From Paramesorhizobium salinisoli (GTDB lineage: Bacteria; Pseudomonadota; Alphaproteobacteria; Rhizobiales; Rhizobiaceae), in NCBI RefSeq assembly GCF_003335045.1, contig NZ_QOZG01000001.1, positions 372,001 to 436,000 on the forward strand: DNA of 64,000 bases, written 5' to 3'. This document shows positions 17,904 to 27,308 of the stretch, piece by piece; positions within the stretch are counted from its first letter, which is position 1, and the number at the start of each line of letters is the position of its first letter. A model generated the notes under the pieces. That model saw only the letters and a program-made list of their open reading frames with translations. It searched no databases and had not been told where the DNA came from. The translations under genes and the position numbers were made by a program.

Positions 17904-18008
17904 CTTTCGTTCGCGTGTTCGGACGGCAAATTGGGCCGCTTCATGTTTTTCTGCCCGGCTTGCCGGGAGGAAGAACACTCCAGATTTAGAACCTCGAAAG
18001 GAAATGCC

Positions 18009-18647
18009 ATGAGCGAAACATACGAGCTCAAGGCCGAGGCGCGCGAACGGGTCGGTAAGGGGTCCGCCCGGGAACTTCGGCGCAACGGTAAAGTGCCAGC
18101 AGTCATCTATGGTGACAAGCAGGCCCCCATCTCGATTGCCTTGCCCTACAAGGAACTCTACTACAAGATTCACGGCGGCGGCTTCAAGACGACCATCGCC
18201 ACGATCGACGTCGACGGCCAGAAGATCCAGGTCCTGCCGAAGGATTATCAGCTTGATCCGGTTCGCGATTTCCCGGTTCATGTCGATTTCCTCCGCGTTT
18301 CGGCGAAGTCGGTCGTTCACGTGAACATCCCCGTTCACTTCGTGAATGAGGAAGCGGCTCCCGGCATCAAGCGCGGCGGCGTTCTCAATATCGTTCGCCA
18401 CGACATCGAGTTCACCGCGCCAGCCACGGCGATCCCCGATTTCATCGAGATCGACCTGACCGGCCTGCAGCTCGGCGATTCCATCCACATCTCGGCGGTT
18501 ACCCTGCCGAAGGATGTGACGCCGGTTATCCAGGACCGCGACTTCACCATCGCCACCATCGCTGCCCCTGCCGGCCTCAAGTCCGAGGAAAACGCGGCCG
18601 TTGACGCCGCCGGTGTGCCCGCGACGGAAGAGAAGGAAGGCGAGTAA
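18009..18647 (+). CDS. rplY: 50S ribosomal protein L25 / general stress protein Ctc
   Basis: A 212-residue long-form L25 (Ctc type). The N-terminal 5S-rRNA-binding domain (about 1-95) has the [21 protein letters not shown] pattern split over residues 8-30. The C-terminal TL5-like domain (about 96-190) has [12 protein letters not shown]. An acidic tail follows. The start at 18009 fits the [15 protein letters not shown]-terminus of the family; the frame is open further upstream but has no family similarity there. It heads the rplY-pth-ychF gene set common in this group of bacteria. Confidence 0.96.
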   Translation: MSETYELKAEARERVGKGSARELRRNGKVPAVIYGDKQAPISIALPYKELYYKIHGGGFKTTIATIDVDGQKIQVLPKDYQLDPVRDFPVHVDFLRVSAKSVVHVNIPVHFVNEEAAPGIKRGGVLNIVRHDIEFTAPATAIPDFIEIDLTGLQLGDSIHISAVTLPKDVTPVIQDRDFTIATIAAPAGLKSEENAAVDAAGVPATEEKEGE

Positions 18648-18677
18648 TCGTCTTTCCGCATATCGGGGGCCGTTTCC

Positions 18678-19421
18678 ATGCTGCTTATCGCAGGTCTTGG
18701 CAATCCTGGCTCCCGCTATGCGAAAAACCGGCACAATATCGGTTTCATGGCGGCGGATGAGATACACCGCCGCCATCGCTTTTCTCCCTGGCAGAAGAAA
18801 TTCCATGCGGAGATCGCCGACGGCGCCATAGACGGCGAAAAAGTGCTCCTCATCAAGCCCCAGACTTTCATGAACCTTTCCGGCCAGGCGGTCGGCGAGG
18901 CCATGCGTTTTTATAAGCTCTCCCCCGCCGATCTCGTGGTCATCTATGACGAGCTGGACCTGCCGGCGGCCAAGCTGCGCATCAAGACCGGCGGAAGCTC
19001 GGGCGGGCACAACGGCATCAAATCGATCGATGCCCATTGCGGCAAGGACTACCGCCGCATCCGGCTCGGCATCGGCCATCCCGGCGTCAAGGAACTGGTG
19101 CACGCCCATGTGCTGGGCGATTTCGCCAAGGTCGACGGCGAATGGCTGGAACTGCTTCTAGGCGGCATAGCGGATAATGCGGGGTATCTGGTCAAGGGCG
19201 ACGATAACGGTTTCATGAACCGCATATCGCTGGCCATGGGCGGCGGCGATCCGCGTTCGGGCGAGCGAAAAGAGAAAGCCGCCGGCGAAACGCAAAAGCC
19301 CGCCGCAGCGAAGGGCCAGAGCCATATACGCCAGGCGCGCACGCCGAAGTCCGCCGCCGATATCCCGGCCAGCGGACCTATGGCCGACATGCTGAAAAGG
19401 CTGTTCGGCAAGAAGGATTGA
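18678..19421 (+). CDS. pth: Peptidyl-tRNA hydrolase
   Basis: A 247-residue enzyme that releases peptides from stalled peptidyl-tRNA. Catalytic features are [18 protein letters not shown] (His near residue 22), [13 protein letters not shown] near 58-70 and [12 protein letters not shown] near 92-103. The [10 protein letters not shown] loop follows. The catalytic domain ends near residue 190. About 55 extra C-terminal residues form a Lys/Ala-rich tail longer than in E. coli (194 residues), as in related alphaproteobacteria. It is 30 bases after rplY in the same operon. Confidence 0.97.
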   Translation: MLLIAGLGNPGSRYAKNRHNIGFMAADEIHRRHRFSPWQKKFHAEIADGAIDGEKVLLIKPQTFMNLSGQAVGEAMRFYKLSPADLVVIYDELDLPAAKLRIKTGGSSGGHNGIKSIDAHCGKDYRRIRLGIGHPGVKELVHAHVLGDFAKVDGEWLELLLGGIADNAGYLVKGDDNGFMNRISLAMGGGDPRSGERKEKAAGETQKPAAAKGQSHIRQARTPKSAADIPASGPMADMLKRLFGKKD

Positions 19422-19464
19422 AATTCGCCTTTAAAGGCATTGAAATAGATAAGGACGGAATATC

Positions 19465-20571
19465 ATGGGTTTCAAATGCGGCATCGTCGGCCTGCCGAAT
19501 GTCGGAAAGTCGACGCTTTTCAATGCACTGACCAGGACGGCGGCAGCACAGGCTGCGAACTATCCCTTCTGCACCATCGAGCCGAACACCGGTGAAGTCG
19601 CCGTGCCGGACCCGCGCATGAAGGCAATCGCAGCCGTCGCCAAGTCGCAGAACATCATCCCGACCCGCATCTCCTTCGTCGATATCGCCGGCCTCGTGCG
19701 CGGCGCCTCGAAGGGCGAAGGCCTCGGCAACCAGTTCCTCGCCAATATCCGCGAGGTGGACGCCATCGTCCATGTGCTGCGCTGCTTCGAGGATGACGAC
19801 ATCACCCATGTCGAGGGCCGCATCGATCCGGTTTCCGATGCCGAGACGGTCGAGACGGAACTCATGCTCTCCGATCTGGAAAGTATCGAGCGCCGCATCG
19901 TGCAGATCCGCAAGCGCGCCACCACCGCCAAGGACAAGGAAGCGTTGGCTGTCCTGCCCCTGATGGAAAAGGCGCTTGAGCTCCTGCAAGCCGGCAAGCC
20001 CGTGCGCATCCTGCTCAAGGACATCGCGCCGGAGGATCTTCCGATTCTGCAGGAGCTGAACCTGCTGACCTCGAAGCCGGTCCTCTATGTCTGCAATGTC
20101 GCGGAAAGCGACGCCGTGGCAGGCAACGAGCACACCAGGGCCGTAGCCGCCATGGCCGATGCGCAGGGTGCTGAGTCGGTCGTCATCTCGGCTGCCATCG
20201 AGGCGGAGGTAGCCCAGCTTTCCGACGAGGAAGGCAAGGAATTCCTCGATGCCATAGGCCTTGAAGAGCCCGGCCTCGACCGGCTGATCCGCGCCGGTTA
20301 CAGGCTTCTCGACCTCATCACCTATTTCACCGCCGGACCGAAGGAAACGCGCGCCTGGACGGTGAAGCGCGGCGCCAAGGCGCCCCAGGCTGCCGGCGTC
20401 ATCCATACCGACTTCGAGCGTGGCTTCATCCGCGCGCAGACCATCGCCTTCGACGATTATGTAACGCTCGGCGGCGAAGTCGCGGCCAAGGAGGCAGGCA
20501 AGGCCCGCGACGAGGGCAAGGAATATGTCGTGCAGGATGGCGACGTGATGCTGTTCAGGTTCAACACCTGA
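19465..20571 (+). CDS. ychF: Redox-regulated ATPase YchF (OLA1 family)
   Basis: A 368-residue Obg-like P-loop protein. G1 is GLPNVGKST (residues 9-17), and G3 is DIAGLVRGASKGEGLGNQF around 72-90. The G4 position carries NVAE rather than NKxD, which explains the ATP rather than GTP preference known for this family. The TGS-like C-terminal domain (about 280-365) ends with GKEYVVQDGDVMLFRFNT. It is a ribosome-associated factor linked to stress responses. It sits in the same strand cluster as rplY and pth, 43 bases after pth. Confidence 0.97.
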   Translation: MGFKCGIVGLPNVGKSTLFNALTRTAAAQAANYPFCTIEPNTGEVAVPDPRMKAIAAVAKSQNIIPTRISFVDIAGLVRGASKGEGLGNQFLANIREVDAIVHVLRCFEDDDITHVEGRIDPVSDAETVETELMLSDLESIERRIVQIRKRATTAKDKEALAVLPLMEKALELLQAGKPVRILLKDIAPEDLPILQELNLLTSKPVLYVCNVAESDAVAGNEHTRAVAAMADAQGAESVVISAAIEAEVAQLSDEEGKEFLDAIGLEEPGLDRLIRAGYRLLDLITYFTAGPKETRAWTVKRGAKAPQAAGVIHTDFERGFIRAQTIAFDDYVTLGGEVAAKEAGKARDEGKEYVVQDGDVMLFRFNT

Positions 20572-20607
20572 GCCATCAGGTTCCAGACGCCGGCGGAGGA
20601 GACGGAT

Positions 20608-21096
20608 ATGGACATGAAGCCTCATCATTATGCCTATGAGGATTTTACGGTAGGACTGGAACTGCCTCTGGGTCCGAAGAAGGTGACGGCGGCGGAGATC
20701 ATCGCCTTCGCCAGCGAATTCGACCCGCAGCCTTTCCACCTCGACGAAGCAGTGGGAAAGGCGAGCATTCTCGGCGGGCTCGCCGCTTCAGGCTGGCACA
20801 CCGTTTCCATGCTGATGCGCATGATGTGCGACGCCTATATCACCGGCTCCACCTCGCAAGGCGCCCCCGGCGTCGATTTCGTCAAATGGAAGAAGCCGGT
20901 CCTGGCCGGGGATACGCTCACCGGCAGGAGCAAGGTTCTCGACCGCCGCCTTTCCAGGTCGAAGCCTAATCTCGGCTTCATCACCGTGCACCATGAATTG
21001 TTCAATCAGAACGGCGAAAGCGTCTGCGAAGTGCAGCACAGCGCCATGTTCCTCCTTCGCGATCCGCAACGCCAGGCCGAGGAGGCGGCGCGATGA
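20608..21096 (+). CDS. MaoC-like hot-dog dehydratase (first of a pair)
   Basis: A 162-residue single hot-dog-fold protein of the MaoC/(R)-specific enoyl-CoA hydratase group. The catalytic Asp/His region is FDPQPFHLDEAV (about 39-50), followed by GGLAASGWHT. Such enzymes hydrate enoyl-CoA thioesters in fatty acid or short-chain acid metabolism. It overlaps the next gene by four bases (ATGA), and that gene encodes a paralogue, so a heteromer is possible. A GGAGG site precedes the ATG. The substrate is unknown. Confidence 0.88.
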   Translation: MDMKPHHYAYEDFTVGLELPLGPKKVTAAEIIAFASEFDPQPFHLDEAVGKASILGGLAASGWHTVSMLMRMMCDAYITGSTSQGAPGVDFVKWKKPVLAGDTLTGRSKVLDRRLSRSKPNLGFITVHHELFNQNGESVCEVQHSAMFLLRDPQRQAEEAAR

Positions 21097-21557
21097 GCCT
21101 GCTGGAAGAACAGATCGGCGTCGAGCAGACGCTGGGCAGCTACACCTTCAGCGCCGATGCGATCATCCGCTTCGCCACTCTCTACGACCCCCAACCCTTC
21201 CACATCGATCCGGAAGCGGCCAGGAAAAGCAATTTCGGCGGCCTCTGTGCTTCCGGCTGGCACACCACTGCAGTCTGGATGAAGCTCAATGTGCAATCGA
21301 TGGGAGAAGCGCTGAAGCAAGCCACGGCGCGCGGCGAGCCGCTGCCGGTCTTCGGCCCCTCGCCCGGCTTCGAAAACCTCAAATGGCTGAAGCCCGTCTT
21401 TGCCGGCGACACCATCACCTACAAGCGCACCATCAAGGCAATCCGCCCCCTCACCTCCCGCCCCGGCTGGTCGATGCTGAACATGTACTCTTCGGCGTAT
21501 AATCAAGATGGCCTGAAAGTGATGGAGTTCGACAGCGCCGCGCTGGTGAAGGTGTGA
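21093..21557 (+). CDS. MaoC-like hot-dog dehydratase (second of a pair)
   Basis: A 154-residue paralogue of the preceding gene, with the same core: YDPQPFHIDPEA near 31-42, GGLCASGWHT near 51-60, and the GFENLKWLKPVFAGDTI strand pair near 92-108. Both keep the putative catalytic Asp and His, so neither seems a pure structural partner. It is translationally coupled to the first copy and ends just before a large inverted repeat. Confidence 0.88.
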   Translation: MSLLEEQIGVEQTLGSYTFSADAIIRFATLYDPQPFHIDPEAARKSNFGGLCASGWHTTAVWMKLNVQSMGEALKQATARGEPLPVFGPSPGFENLKWLKPVFAGDTITYKRTIKAIRPLTSRPGWSMLNMYSSAYNQDGLKVMEFDSAALVKV

Positions 21558-21578
21558 CGACAAATTTGGGAACGCTGG

Positions 21579-21754
21579 CGGGACAGCGCGCCCCTCTGGG
21601 CTGCCGCCCATCTCCCCCGCAAGGGGGGAGATTAGCCTTCATAAAATATTCGCACCAATCGCAATCGTTGCAGAATAAGCATCGAAAATCGCGTCAGCCA
21701 ATCTCCCCCCTTGCAGGGGAGATGTCCGGCAGGACAGAGGGGGCGCTGTCCCGT
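21579..21754. repeat. 176-bp nested inverted repeat (MITE/REP-like element)
   Basis: Two imperfect arms of about 55 bases (21579-21633 and 21700-21754) are reverse complements of each other, starting CGGGACAGCG. Each arm itself folds: ATCTCCCCC/GGGGGAGAT on the left and ATCTCCCC/GGGGAGAT on the right. The 66-base centre is AT-richer. No protein is encoded. It has the form of a non-autonomous or REP-type element and lies between a MaoC gene and the apt 3' end. Confidence 0.75.
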
Positions 21755-21800
21755 TAACCTTGCAATTTAACCTGAAGCGCCCTGACCAGCCGGTGGCCGA

Positions 21801-22346
21801 TCAATCCCCTTCGAATTCCACCAGCGTACGCACCGTTACGCCGAGCGCCTCCAGCTTCTTCCGCCCACCCAGATCCGGCAGATCGATGATGAAGCACGCG
21901 GCGACGATATCGGCGCCCATCTGCATGAGAAGCTTGGCCGCGCCCTCCGCCGTTCCGCCGGTGGCGATCAGATCGTCGACGAGGATGACCTTTTCGCCCG
22001 GCACGATGGCATCGCGGTGCATCTCCATCTCATCGAGACCATATTCGAGACTATAGGCGATGCGGACCGTATCGTGCGGTAGCTTGCCCTTCTTGCGGAT
22101 CGGCACGAAACCGGCTGAAAGCTGATGCGCGATCGCGCCGCCGAGGATGAAACCGCGCGCTTCGATACCAGCCACCTTGTCGGCCTTGCCGCCCGCATAG
22201 GGATAGACCAGTTCGTCCACAGCCCGCCGAAAGGCGCGCGCATTGCCCAAAAGAGTCGTGATATCGCGGAACATGATGCCGGGCTTCGGATAATCCGGGA
22301 TCGTCCGGATGGCTTCTTTCAATGTTTCACGCAGCGCGGAATCCAT
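21801..22346 (-). CDS. apt: Adenine phosphoribosyltransferase
   Basis: A 181-residue purine salvage enzyme joining adenine to PRPP to give [12 protein letters not shown] near 26-34, the [10 protein letters not shown] loop near 59-68 and the PRPP motif [13 protein letters not shown] (about 120-132) are all intact. Length is standard. It follows petC on the same strand but is separated from it by a strong hairpin, so it probably has a separate transcript or receives little readthrough. Confidence 0.97.
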   Translation of the reverse strand: MDSALRETLKEAIRTIPDYPKPGIMFRDITTLLGNARAFRRAVDELVYPYAGGKADKVAGIEARGFILGGAIAHQLSAGFVPIRKKGKLPHDTVRIAYSLEYGLDEMEMHRDAIVPGEKVILVDDLIATGGTAEGAAKLLMQMGADIVAACFIIDLPDLGGRKKLEALGVTVRTLVEFEGD

Positions 22347-22392
22347 GTGATTTCCTTTCGGTCGTACCGATTTTTGCAGGCATCTCTGTCAA

Positions 22393-22421
22393 AAGAAAGG
22401 GCGCCGTCGGCGCCCTTTCTT
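22393..22421. terminator. Strong terminator between petC and apt
   Basis: A perfect 13-bp stem AAGAAAGGGCGCC/GGCGCCCTTTCTT with a 3-base loop, flanked on the minus-strand exit side by TTTTGACA. It ends petABC. Confidence 0.85.
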
Positions 22422-22444
22422 CAAATAGCGGTTAGATTTATTGC

Positions 22445-23317
22445 TCAATGCGCGACATTCGCCCAGACCCGACGCTTGACGAGATAGACCATGCCGGCAA
22501 ACAGGATGAGGAAGATCATGACCCGGAAACCGGTCCGCTTGCGGGCTTCCAGATGCGGCTCTGCGGCCCACATCAGGAACGCCGAAACGTCGCGCGAATA
22601 CTGATCGAGCGTCTGCGGCGCCCCGTCATCATAGGTGACCTGGCCGTCATCAATCGGCTTCGGCATGGCCAGCGACTTGCCCGCGATGAAATACGGGTTG
22701 TAGTGCGTGCCTTCCGGGATCTGCATGCCCTCCGGCGGAGTGTGGTCATAGCCGGTCAACAGCGCATGGATATAATCCGGACCGCCTTCAGCATATTGCG
22801 TGAAGATATCGAAGATGAAGGTCGGAAAGCCACGTTCGACGCCGCGCGCCTTGGCGATCAGCGAGAAATCCGGCGGTACCGCGCCATTGTTGGAAGCTGC
22901 CGCGGCCTCGTCATTGGGGAATGGCGAGGGGAAATAGTCGGTCGCAATAGCCTTGCGGGTGAACATCTCGCCATCCGCATTCGGGCCGTCCTGGACCTCG
23001 TATTCGGCGGCGAAAGCCTTCACCTGGTCTTCCGAATAGCCAAGTTCCTCCAGCGAGCGAAAGGCAACGAGCTTCATCGCATGGCAGCTGGCGCAGACTT
23101 CCTTGTAGACCTTCAGACCACGCTGCAGCTGGCCCTTGTCATAGGTCCCGAAGGGACCGGCAAAGGACCACTTTTCCTGCTGAGGCTTGATCATTGGGAA
23201 ATGCGTCGGCTCCGCCGCGCTGTGTGCTTCCTCGGCAAGCGCGCTGCCGCCGACAAGACCGACAGCAAGCATGACGCCGAGGCTGAGCGTAGCGAGACCG
23301 GTGAGGATCGTTTTCAT
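22445..23317 (-). CDS. petC: Cytochrome c1 of the bc1 complex
   Basis: A 290-residue periplasm-facing haem protein anchored by one C-terminal helix. A signal peptide (about 1-28) is followed by the haem c site CASCH (Cys75, Cys78, His79). The distal methionine ligand is probably in the later GMQIPEG...AMPKP region. The anchor helix lies near 265-284. It passes electrons from the Rieske protein to soluble or membrane cytochrome c. It is not fused to cytochrome b, unlike the fbcH form of Bradyrhizobium. Third gene of petABC. Confidence 0.97.
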   Translation of the reverse strand: MKTILTGLATLSLGVMLAVGLVGGSALAEEAHSAAEPTHFPMIKPQQEKWSFAGPFGTYDKGQLQRGLKVYKEVCASCHAMKLVAFRSLEELGYSEDQVKAFAAEYEVQDGPNADGEMFTRKAIATDYFPSPFPNDEAAAASNNGAVPPDFSLIAKARGVERGFPTFIFDIFTQYAEGGPDYIHALLTGYDHTPPEGMQIPEGTHYNPYFIAGKSLAMPKPIDDGQVTYDDGAPQTLDQYSRDVSAFLMWAAEPHLEARKRTGFRVMIFLILFAGMVYLVKRRVWANVAH

Positions 23318-23346
23318 GAGACAGTCCTTAATATCTGGCAGTTCGC

Positions 23347-24645
23347 TCAGCCTTTGGTTTCCGGAGCGGCGGTCACGCCGGCCATCAGGCCACCGTTTTT
23401 CGACTTGGCCAGCACCGCTTCGGTAATCGAGTTCGGCAATCGCTTCGGCGTCTCGATCAATCCGAGAACCGGCATGATGACGAGGAAGAACGCGTAATAG
23501 TAAAGCGTGGCAAACTGCGCCATGTGGACATAGCTGCCCTCTGCCGGACGGGAGCCGAGCCAGCCGAGGAAGATGGCATTAACAACGAACAGCCAGAAGA
23601 ACAGCTTGTACCATGGGCGATAAACGGCCGACCGCACCTTCGACGTATCGAGCCAGGGCACCAGGAACAGCACCGCGATCGAACCGAACATGACCAGAAC
23701 GCCGCCGAGCTTGGAATCGATCGGGCCGATATTGAAGGTGATGGCGCGCAGCATCGCGTAGAATGGCAGGAAATACCATTCAGGGACGATGTGAGCCGGC
23801 GTCTTCAAGGAGTTTGCCGGGATGTAGTTATCCGGATGCCCGAGATAGTTGGGCATGTAGAAGACGAAATAGGCAAACAGGATGAAGAACAGAATCATGC
23901 CGAAGGCGTCCTTGACGGTCGCATAGGGCGTGAACGGCAGTGTGTCGGTCTTCGACTTGACCTCAATACCGGTCGGGTTGGTCTGCCCGGTCACATGCAG
24001 CGCCCATACGTGCAGGACAACGACACCCGCGATCATAAAGGGCAGGAGGTAATGCAGCGAGAAGAAGCGGTTCAGCGTCGGATTGTCGACCGAAAAGCCG
24101 CCGAGCAGCAATTGCTGGATCGGATCGCCAATGATCGGAAAGGCGGTGAAGAACCCGGTGATGACGGTCGCGCCCCAGAAGGACATCTGGCCCCATGGCA
24201 GCACGTAGCCCATGAACGCCGTCGCCATCATCAGGAGATAGATAATGACCCCGAGGATCCACAGAAGCTCGCGTGGCGCCTTGTAGGAGCCATAATAGAG
24301 ACCACGGAAAATATGGGCATAGACGGCCATGAAGAACATGGAAGCACCGTTGGCGTGCATGTAGCGCAGCAGCCAGCCGGAATTCACGTCGCGCATGATC
24401 TTTTCGACCGAATCGAACGCGAGGCCGGTCGCTGCCGCATAATGCATGGCCAGCACCACGCCGGTCAGGATCTGTGACACCAGCATGATCGCCAGGATGC
24501 CGCCGAACGTATAGGCATAATTCAGATTGCGCGGAACCGGATACGCGATGAAGGAATCATAGACGAGGCGCGGCAATGGCAGCCTTGCGTCGATCCATTT
24601 TCCGAGGCCGGTGCTCGGCGTGTAGGTGGAATGTCCGCCACTCAT
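23347..24645 (-). CDS. petB: Cytochrome b of the bc1 complex
   Basis: A 432-residue integral membrane subunit with eight predicted helices, carrying haems bL and bH. Haem-ligand helices contain LAMHYAA near 70-76 and [12 protein letters not shown] near 93-104 (helix B), and [18 protein letters not shown] near 195-212 (helix D). The Qo-site [10 protein letters not shown] motif is present near residue 285. It is 30 bases upstream of petC and 22 bases downstream of petA, in one operon. Confidence 0.97.
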   Translation of the reverse strand: MSGGHSTYTPSTGLGKWIDARLPLPRLVYDSFIAYPVPRNLNYAYTFGGILAIMLVSQILTGVVLAMHYAAATGLAFDSVEKIMRDVNSGWLLRYMHANGASMFFMAVYAHIFRGLYYGSYKAPRELLWILGVIIYLLMMATAFMGYVLPWGQMSFWGATVITGFFTAFPIIGDPIQQLLLGGFSVDNPTLNRFFSLHYLLPFMIAGVVVLHVWALHVTGQTNPTGIEVKSKTDTLPFTPYATVKDAFGMILFFILFAYFVFYMPNYLGHPDNYIPANSLKTPAHIVPEWYFLPFYAMLRAITFNIGPIDSKLGGVLVMFGSIAVLFLVPWLDTSKVRSAVYRPWYKLFFWLFVVNAIFLGWLGSRPAEGSYVHMAQFATLYYYAFFLVIMPVLGLIETPKRLPNSITEAVLAKSKNGGLMAGVTAAPETKG

Positions 24646-24666
24646 ATCGTGTCTCCCAATAACCCT

Positions 24667-25230
24667 TTAGCCGATCTTGATATGCGTATCTGAGACGAAC
24701 TGATACGGTGGAATGGCCATGTTCTCCGGCGCCGGGCCGCTGCGGATGCGTCCGGCCGTATCGTAGGTCGAACCATGGCAGGGGCAGAACCAGCCGCCAT
24801 ACTCGCCTGATTCGCCGAGCGGAATACAGCCGAGATGCGTGCAGATACCGACCATGATCAGCCATTTCTCCTTGCCCGCGCCCGCCGAGCGGTCGATGTC
24901 GGTGGCCGGTGCATCGGACGCCAGATTGGCGTTGCGCGCGATCGGGTCCTTGAGCGCCGAGAGGGCCGTGTTCTTGGCGTCATCGACTTCTTTCGGCGTA
25001 CGGTTGCGGATGAATATCGGCTTGCCGCGCCATTTGACCGTCAGCGACATGCCCTCTGTCACGGAGGAGATGTCCACTTCGACCGAGGCTGCCGCCAGCG
25101 TCGAAGCATCGGGGCGCATCTGATCGATGAAGGGCCATGCGAGACTTGCCGCCCCCACGGCGCCCGCCATACCGGTCGCTATGTAGAGAAAATCACGCCG
25201 TGTCGGCTCAGCCGTGTCGTGTGCGCTCAC
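24667..25230 (-). CDS. petA: Rieske iron-sulfur subunit of the bc1 complex
   Basis: A 187-residue Rieske protein. A twin-arginine signal (TRRDFL, residues 10-15) runs into a single membrane anchor (16-36). The 2Fe-2S ligands lie in CTHLGC (130-135) and CPCHGS (149-154), with the bridging Cys pair C135/C151. A GTG at 25230 is chosen as start because AAGGA lies about 10 bases upstream; a TTG at 25248 is possible but has none. It begins the petABC operon. Confidence 0.95.
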   Translation of the reverse strand: MSAHDTAEPTRRDFLYIATGMAGAVGAASLAWPFIDQMRPDASTLAAASVEVDISSVTEGMSLTVKWRGKPIFIRNRTPKEVDDAKNTALSALKDPIARNANLASDAPATDIDRSAGAGKEKWLIMVGICTHLGCIPLGESGEYGGWFCPCHGSTYDTAGRIRSGPAPENMAIPPYQFVSDTHIKIG

Positions 25231-25290
25231 GAGACCTATCCTTTCCAACTTTCATTTCCACAAGGTATTCCGCGTCCCCTCTCATGAGAT

Positions 25291-25311
25291 CGGCCCATGG
25301 CGAATGGGCCG
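25291..25311. promoter_or_regulatory. Hairpin upstream of petA
   Basis: A perfect 8-bp stem CGGCCCAT/ATGGGCCG with a GGCGA loop, 60 bases before petA in its promoter or leader region. No T-run follows. It could be a leader hairpin or an operator-like palindrome. Confidence 0.4.
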
Positions 25312-25439
25312 GGCGGAATCCCCCGGCATGTTGCGTGGTTTCTAGGCGTGATGTTGCGGCTTGTCCAGACGGCAGGACGGGAGGACGGCAGGATGTCGCA
25401 GGCTGTACACAGCCGTGTTTTTGAACCCAAATCGGCGGT

Positions 25440-27296
25440 TCAGCCGCTGGCATCGACTTTGCCCAGGAAGCCGCCTGACTGGCGTGCCCAAAGCGCAGCG
25501 TAAATTCCGCCGCGCGCAAGCAATTCATCATGCGTGCCTTCCTCGACAATTCGCCCCTGATCCATCACCACGAGGCGGTCCAGCCGGGCAATCGTGGAGA
25601 GCCGGTGCGCGATGGCGATGACGGTTTTTCCCTCCATCAGGCGGTAAAGATTATCCTGTATCGACGCCTCCACCTCCGAATCGAGCGCCGAAGTCGCTTC
25701 GTCCAGTATGAGGATCGGCGCATTCTTCAGGATTGCCCGCGCGATTGCTATGCGCTGGCGCTGGCCGCCCGAGAGTTTCACCCCGCGCTCGCCGACAAAG
25801 GCATCGAAGGCCTTGCGCCCCTTTAAATCCTCCAGCGTCGCGATGAACTCGTCGGCCTCCGCCTGATGCGCGGCGGAAAGCACCTCCTCTTCGGTGGCAT
25901 CGTCGCGGGCAAGCAGGATATTGTCCTTGAGCGAACGGTGCAGCAGCGCCGTCTCCTGGCTCACCACGGCAAAGGCCCGCCGCAGCGAAGCCTGCGTCAC
26001 GCTGCTTATATCCTGGCCGTCAACCAGTATACGGCCCTTTTCAACATCGAAGAGCCGCAGGATCAGGTTGATCAGCGTGGTTTTGCCCGCGCCCGATTGA
26101 CCGACGAGACCGATGCGCTCTCCACCCCTGATGGAAAGGTCGATATCGTCCAGAACGCCGTTCGCTTTCCCATAATGGAACGTAACGTGCTGGATATCGA
26201 TCGCGCCCTTCGTGACCCGCAACGGCTTGGCGCCCGGCCGATCCTCGAGGCCGAGCGGCGCAGCGACGAGGCGCATCGAGTTCTCGATCAGGCCGAGTTG
26301 CCGCAACATGCCGTTCAACTGCATCATCAGCCGGCTGAGCAGCATGCTGAGGCGCAGCACCAGCCCGAGGGTGAACGACACCTCCCCCACCGTCATGATT
26401 CCCTTGGTCCACAAATCAATGGAAAGCGCCGTCACACTCACGATCATCAGGCCCGAAAGCGCGGTCAGCATTATCCGCACGCCCGTTATCGAGCGGTAGA
26501 ACGGTAGGAGCGTGGCCACATAGCGATCAAACCCGTCCCGCAGATAGGCTTCGTCCGCATCTGCAGTGTTGAGCTTGATTGTCTGGATGTTGGAGTAGCT
26601 GTCGACGATGCGCCCGTTGATCATCGAGCCGGCTTCGGCGGCCGCCTCGGCGCGAACGCGGATTACCGGCAAATAATGCCGTGCGATGAACCCGAACGCG
26701 ACGATCCACAGGATCACCGCCGCTGCCAGCCGCCAGTCCAGGCGGCCGACGAGCGTAAGCGTCGTGAAACTGTAGATCAGCATGAACCAGATCACCTGGA
26801 TGAAGGTAGTCATCAGGTCGCCGGCCGCCTGCCCGGCCTGCCAGACCTTCGTGGCGATGCGCCCGGCGAAATCGTTCTGGAAAAACGCATAGGACTGACG
26901 CAGCACATGGGCATTGGCCTGCCAGCGGATCAGATTATAGAAACCCAGCGACAGCGTCTGATCGTCCAGAAGCGTGTTTACCGCCGTGACCGCCAGACGC
27001 ACGATGAGAACCGTGATCGCCATGAAGAGCAGTTCCGGCCCTGCAGCAGCCATCAGGCCATGCCAGCTCTTGTCCGCCGTCTGGTCCAGGATATCGACCA
27101 GCCTGCCCATGAAATAGAACAGCCCCGCCTCTACCAGCGGCGCCAGTCCGCCGACGATGAGGGCGAGCGCAAGCGGGCCCCGCGCCTGCCGGGCATAATG
27201 CCAGAGGAAGCGCACCGTCGTACCGGGCGGGCGCAGATCGTCGATCTTGCGGAAAGGATCGACCCAGCGTTCGAAGAAGCTGTAGATCGCCTTCAT
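25440..27296 (-). CDS. ABC half-transporter, exporter type (second of a tandem pair)
   Basis: A 618-residue fused membrane and nucleotide-binding protein. Six membrane segments (about 45-330) are followed by a nucleotide-binding domain: Walker A GQSGAGKTT near 400, signature LSGGQRQR near 515, Walker B ILILDEATSALDSE near 535, H-loop AHRLST near 570. It is almost the same in the last 120 residues as the product of the upstream gene, and both are exactly 618 residues. The two probably form a heterodimeric exporter. It starts 12 bases after that gene. Substrate unknown; a lipid or peptide is possible. Confidence 0.92.
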   Translation of the reverse strand: MKAIYSFFERWVDPFRKIDDLRPPGTTVRFLWHYARQARGPLALALIVGGLAPLVEAGLFYFMGRLVDILDQTADKSWHGLMAAAGPELLFMAITVLIVRLAVTAVNTLLDDQTLSLGFYNLIRWQANAHVLRQSYAFFQNDFAGRIATKVWQAGQAAGDLMTTFIQVIWFMLIYSFTTLTLVGRLDWRLAAAVILWIVAFGFIARHYLPVIRVRAEAAAEAGSMINGRIVDSYSNIQTIKLNTADADEAYLRDGFDRYVATLLPFYRSITGVRIMLTALSGLMIVSVTALSIDLWTKGIMTVGEVSFTLGLVLRLSMLLSRLMMQLNGMLRQLGLIENSMRLVAAPLGLEDRPGAKPLRVTKGAIDIQHVTFHYGKANGVLDDIDLSIRGGERIGLVGQSGAGKTTLINLILRLFDVEKGRILVDGQDISSVTQASLRRAFAVVSQETALLHRSLKDNILLARDDATEEEVLSAAHQAEADEFIATLEDLKGRKAFDAFVGERGVKLSGGQRQRIAIARAILKNAPILILDEATSALDSEVEASIQDNLYRLMEGKTVIAIAHRLSTIARLDRLVVMDQGRIVEEGTHDELLARGGIYAALWARQSGGFLGKVDASG

Positions 27297-27308
27297 GCCG
27301 TTCTGCTC

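Larger units (their letters stand above)
17554..18008. other. Divergent region between the HerA-like ATPase gene and rplY
   Basis: 455 bases. The right half carries the rplY promoter and a structured leader described separately. The left half (about 17554-17820) shows no gene; it must contain the ATPase promoter. A 14-base perfect hairpin CCCGGC/GCCGGG lies at 17954-17967. Confidence 0.6.

Noticed and set aside
17724-19109. Minus-strand open frame (461 codons) opposite rplY and pth
   Set aside because: It covers the antisense of two conserved genes and the rplY promoter, with no domain features.
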